A DNA stretch of 64,000 nucleotides. Source: Methylophilus sp. 5 (GTDB taxonomy: Bacteria; Pseudomonadota; Gammaproteobacteria; Burkholderiales; Methylophilaceae). The stretch lies in contig NZ_KI911560.1 in the NCBI RefSeq assembly GCF_000515275.1, forward strand, positions 1,674,001 to 1,738,000, written 5' to 3'. The number at the start of each line of letters is the position of its first letter. Within the stretch, counting starts at the first letter, position 1. Below are positions 63,455 to 64,000 of this stretch, piece by piece. The translations under genes and the position numbers were made by a program. The notes beneath the pieces are model-generated. The model searched no databases. It worked only from the letters and a program-made list of their open reading frames with translations, and was not told the origin of the DNA.

Positions 63455-63871
63455 ATGCGCTTGTTACTAACAACACTATTCATGGCGTGGACAACACAGG
63501 TGACGGTCGCTTTGGCAGAGGGCGTAGTAGATCCCACTAAGCCGCCTGCTTCGGTGATGGAGTATTTGCCGAACGCCCAAACGCAAACAGAACAGCCTTG
63601 GGAGCTGACGGCGATACAAGACAATGGCAAAGCAGGCTTCGCTGTGGTTAACGGCCAAATGGTGCAGGTGGGCGGCAGTTATGAGGGCTTTAAATTGATC
63701 TCGGTCAAAAACCAGAAAGCCGTATTTGTCAGCAAACTGGGCGAGAAAAAAGTGGTGGGCATGGGCCTGGCCAGTGTGATTAAGCCAGTGCAACTGCAAA
63801 CCAGTATGAATAAGACAAACCAGCCAAGAAGATTAAAAAATCAGGCTAAAAAGTTGAAAAATAAAGATTGA
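63455..63871 (+). CDS. mshK: MSHA biogenesis protein MshK (PilP-like)
   Basis: A 138-residue periplasmic protein with signal peptide (MRLLLTTLFMAWTTQVTVALA) and the DPTKPP motif, followed by WELTAIQDNGKAGFAVVNGQ, the PilP/GspC-like HR fold that contacts the secretin. A basic tail (KNQAKKLKNKD) ends it. Starts one base after mshJ. Confidence 0.84.
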   Translation: MRLLLTTLFMAWTTQVTVALAEGVVDPTKPPASVMEYLPNAQTQTEQPWELTAIQDNGKAGFAVVNGQMVQVGGSYEGFKLISVKNQKAVFVSKLGEKKVVGMGLASVIKPVQLQTSMNKTNQPRRLKNQAKKLKNKD

Positions 63872-63888
63872 AAATAAAGTGACAAACG

Positions 63889-63919
63889 CTTGCTGACCTC
63901 AACCTAGTGAGGCAGCAAG
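63889..63919 (+). other. Hairpin before mshL
   Basis: CTTGCTG-A-CCTCA pairs with TGAGG-CAGCAAG around a 6-base loop (one bulge), without a T-tract. Probably an RNA processing or stability element between mshK and mshL. Confidence 0.5.
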
Positions 63920-63942
63920 GGAACATCAATAGAGAGACTGCT

Positions 63943-64000
63943 ATGAAAACTTTCGTGAACACCTTGGGTTTGATGATTATCGGTACCGGATTGGTCGGTT
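63943..64000 (+). CDS. mshL: Secretin MshL, N-terminal start (partial)
   Basis: Only the first 19 codons are present, reading MKTFVNTLGLMIIGTGLVG, a typical start of an exported protein. GAGAGA precedes the ATG. Identity rests on position after mshK, where MSHA loci place the outer-membrane secretin. The rest lies outside the window. Confidence 0.55.
   Translation, partial: MKTFVNTLGLMIIGTGLVG

Noticed and set aside
1..64000. CRISPR array, prophage or integron
   Set aside because: No regularly spaced direct repeats, integrase, capsid or transposase genes were seen.

Overview
The window is a contiguous piece of a betaproteobacterial chromosome. Gene order and protein sequences look most like the methylotrophic family Methylophilaceae (Methylotenera/Methylophilus/Methylovorus type). 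Supporting signs are the rpsD-rpoA-rplQ end of the ribosomal operon, the radC/rpmB/rpmG/coaBC/dut neighbourhood, dusB-fis-purH, the polA / DUF2782 / thrB / BPSS1780-type membrane protein group, and an MSHA-type pilus locus. The family assignment is inference from gene content; no rRNA gene is present. Coding density is high and I see no prophage, transposase gene or CRISPR array.

Layout. 1-1.6 kb: end of the alpha ribosomal operon. 1.6-5.3 kb: a glutaredoxin-like protein, MgtE Mg2+ channel, an MscS-type channel, ribosomal proteins L33 and L28. 5.3-11 kb: dUTPase, a TonB-dependent receptor, CoaBC, a membrane-anchored HExxH protein, RadC and tRNA-Val. 11.1-13.9 kb: a minimal ANTAR protein divergent from cstA-ybdD, with a structured, terminator-ending leader in front of cstA. 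13.9-15 kb: two paralogous lipoproteins of unknown role. 15.4-18.7 kb: ilvD, a hexose-phosphate mutarotase and a c-type cytochrome. 18.8-26.8 kb (minus strand): amino-acid permease, M18 aminopeptidase, hemF, purD, purH, fis, dusB. 26.9-33.6 kb: TetR repressor divergent from an RND efflux operon, with an AcrR-type operator. 33.7-45.9 kb: mixed housekeeping and accessory genes (MFS transporter, lgt, YkgJ-like protein, CinA-like protein, MHYT-PAS-GGDEF cyclase, small membrane proteins, RelE/Phd toxin-antitoxin, polA, LOG protein, thrB). 45.9-50 kb: EAL-CBS-GGDEF protein and uvrD. 50.05-51.14 kb: a long non-coding stretch with a terminal-inverted-repeat element and a probable small RNA. 51.1-64 kb: trmL and a large MSHA-type pilus locus (mshE-G-A-C-D-O-P-Q, then mshI-pilN-like-mshJ-K-L; mshL is cut by the window end).

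How the parts work together. The pilus locus encodes an assembly ATPase with an N-terminal c-di-GMP-binding domain, a platform protein, pilins, a large tip/adhesin-like protein, the inner-membrane alignment proteins and the start of the secretin. Two c-di-GMP turnover proteins lie within 15 kb upstream, so a c-di-GMP-to-pilus control circuit is plausible. A sequence closely matching the sigma-54 consensus sits before the major pilin gene.

The strongest candidates for undescribed biology are non-coding. They are (i) the cstA leader next to a stand-alone ANTAR protein, (ii) a roughly 100-nt sRNA candidate with an anti-Shine-Dalgarno loop and a sigma-E-like promoter at about 51.0 kb, and (iii) the roughly 640-bp hairpin-rich element with terminal inverted repeats just upstream of it.
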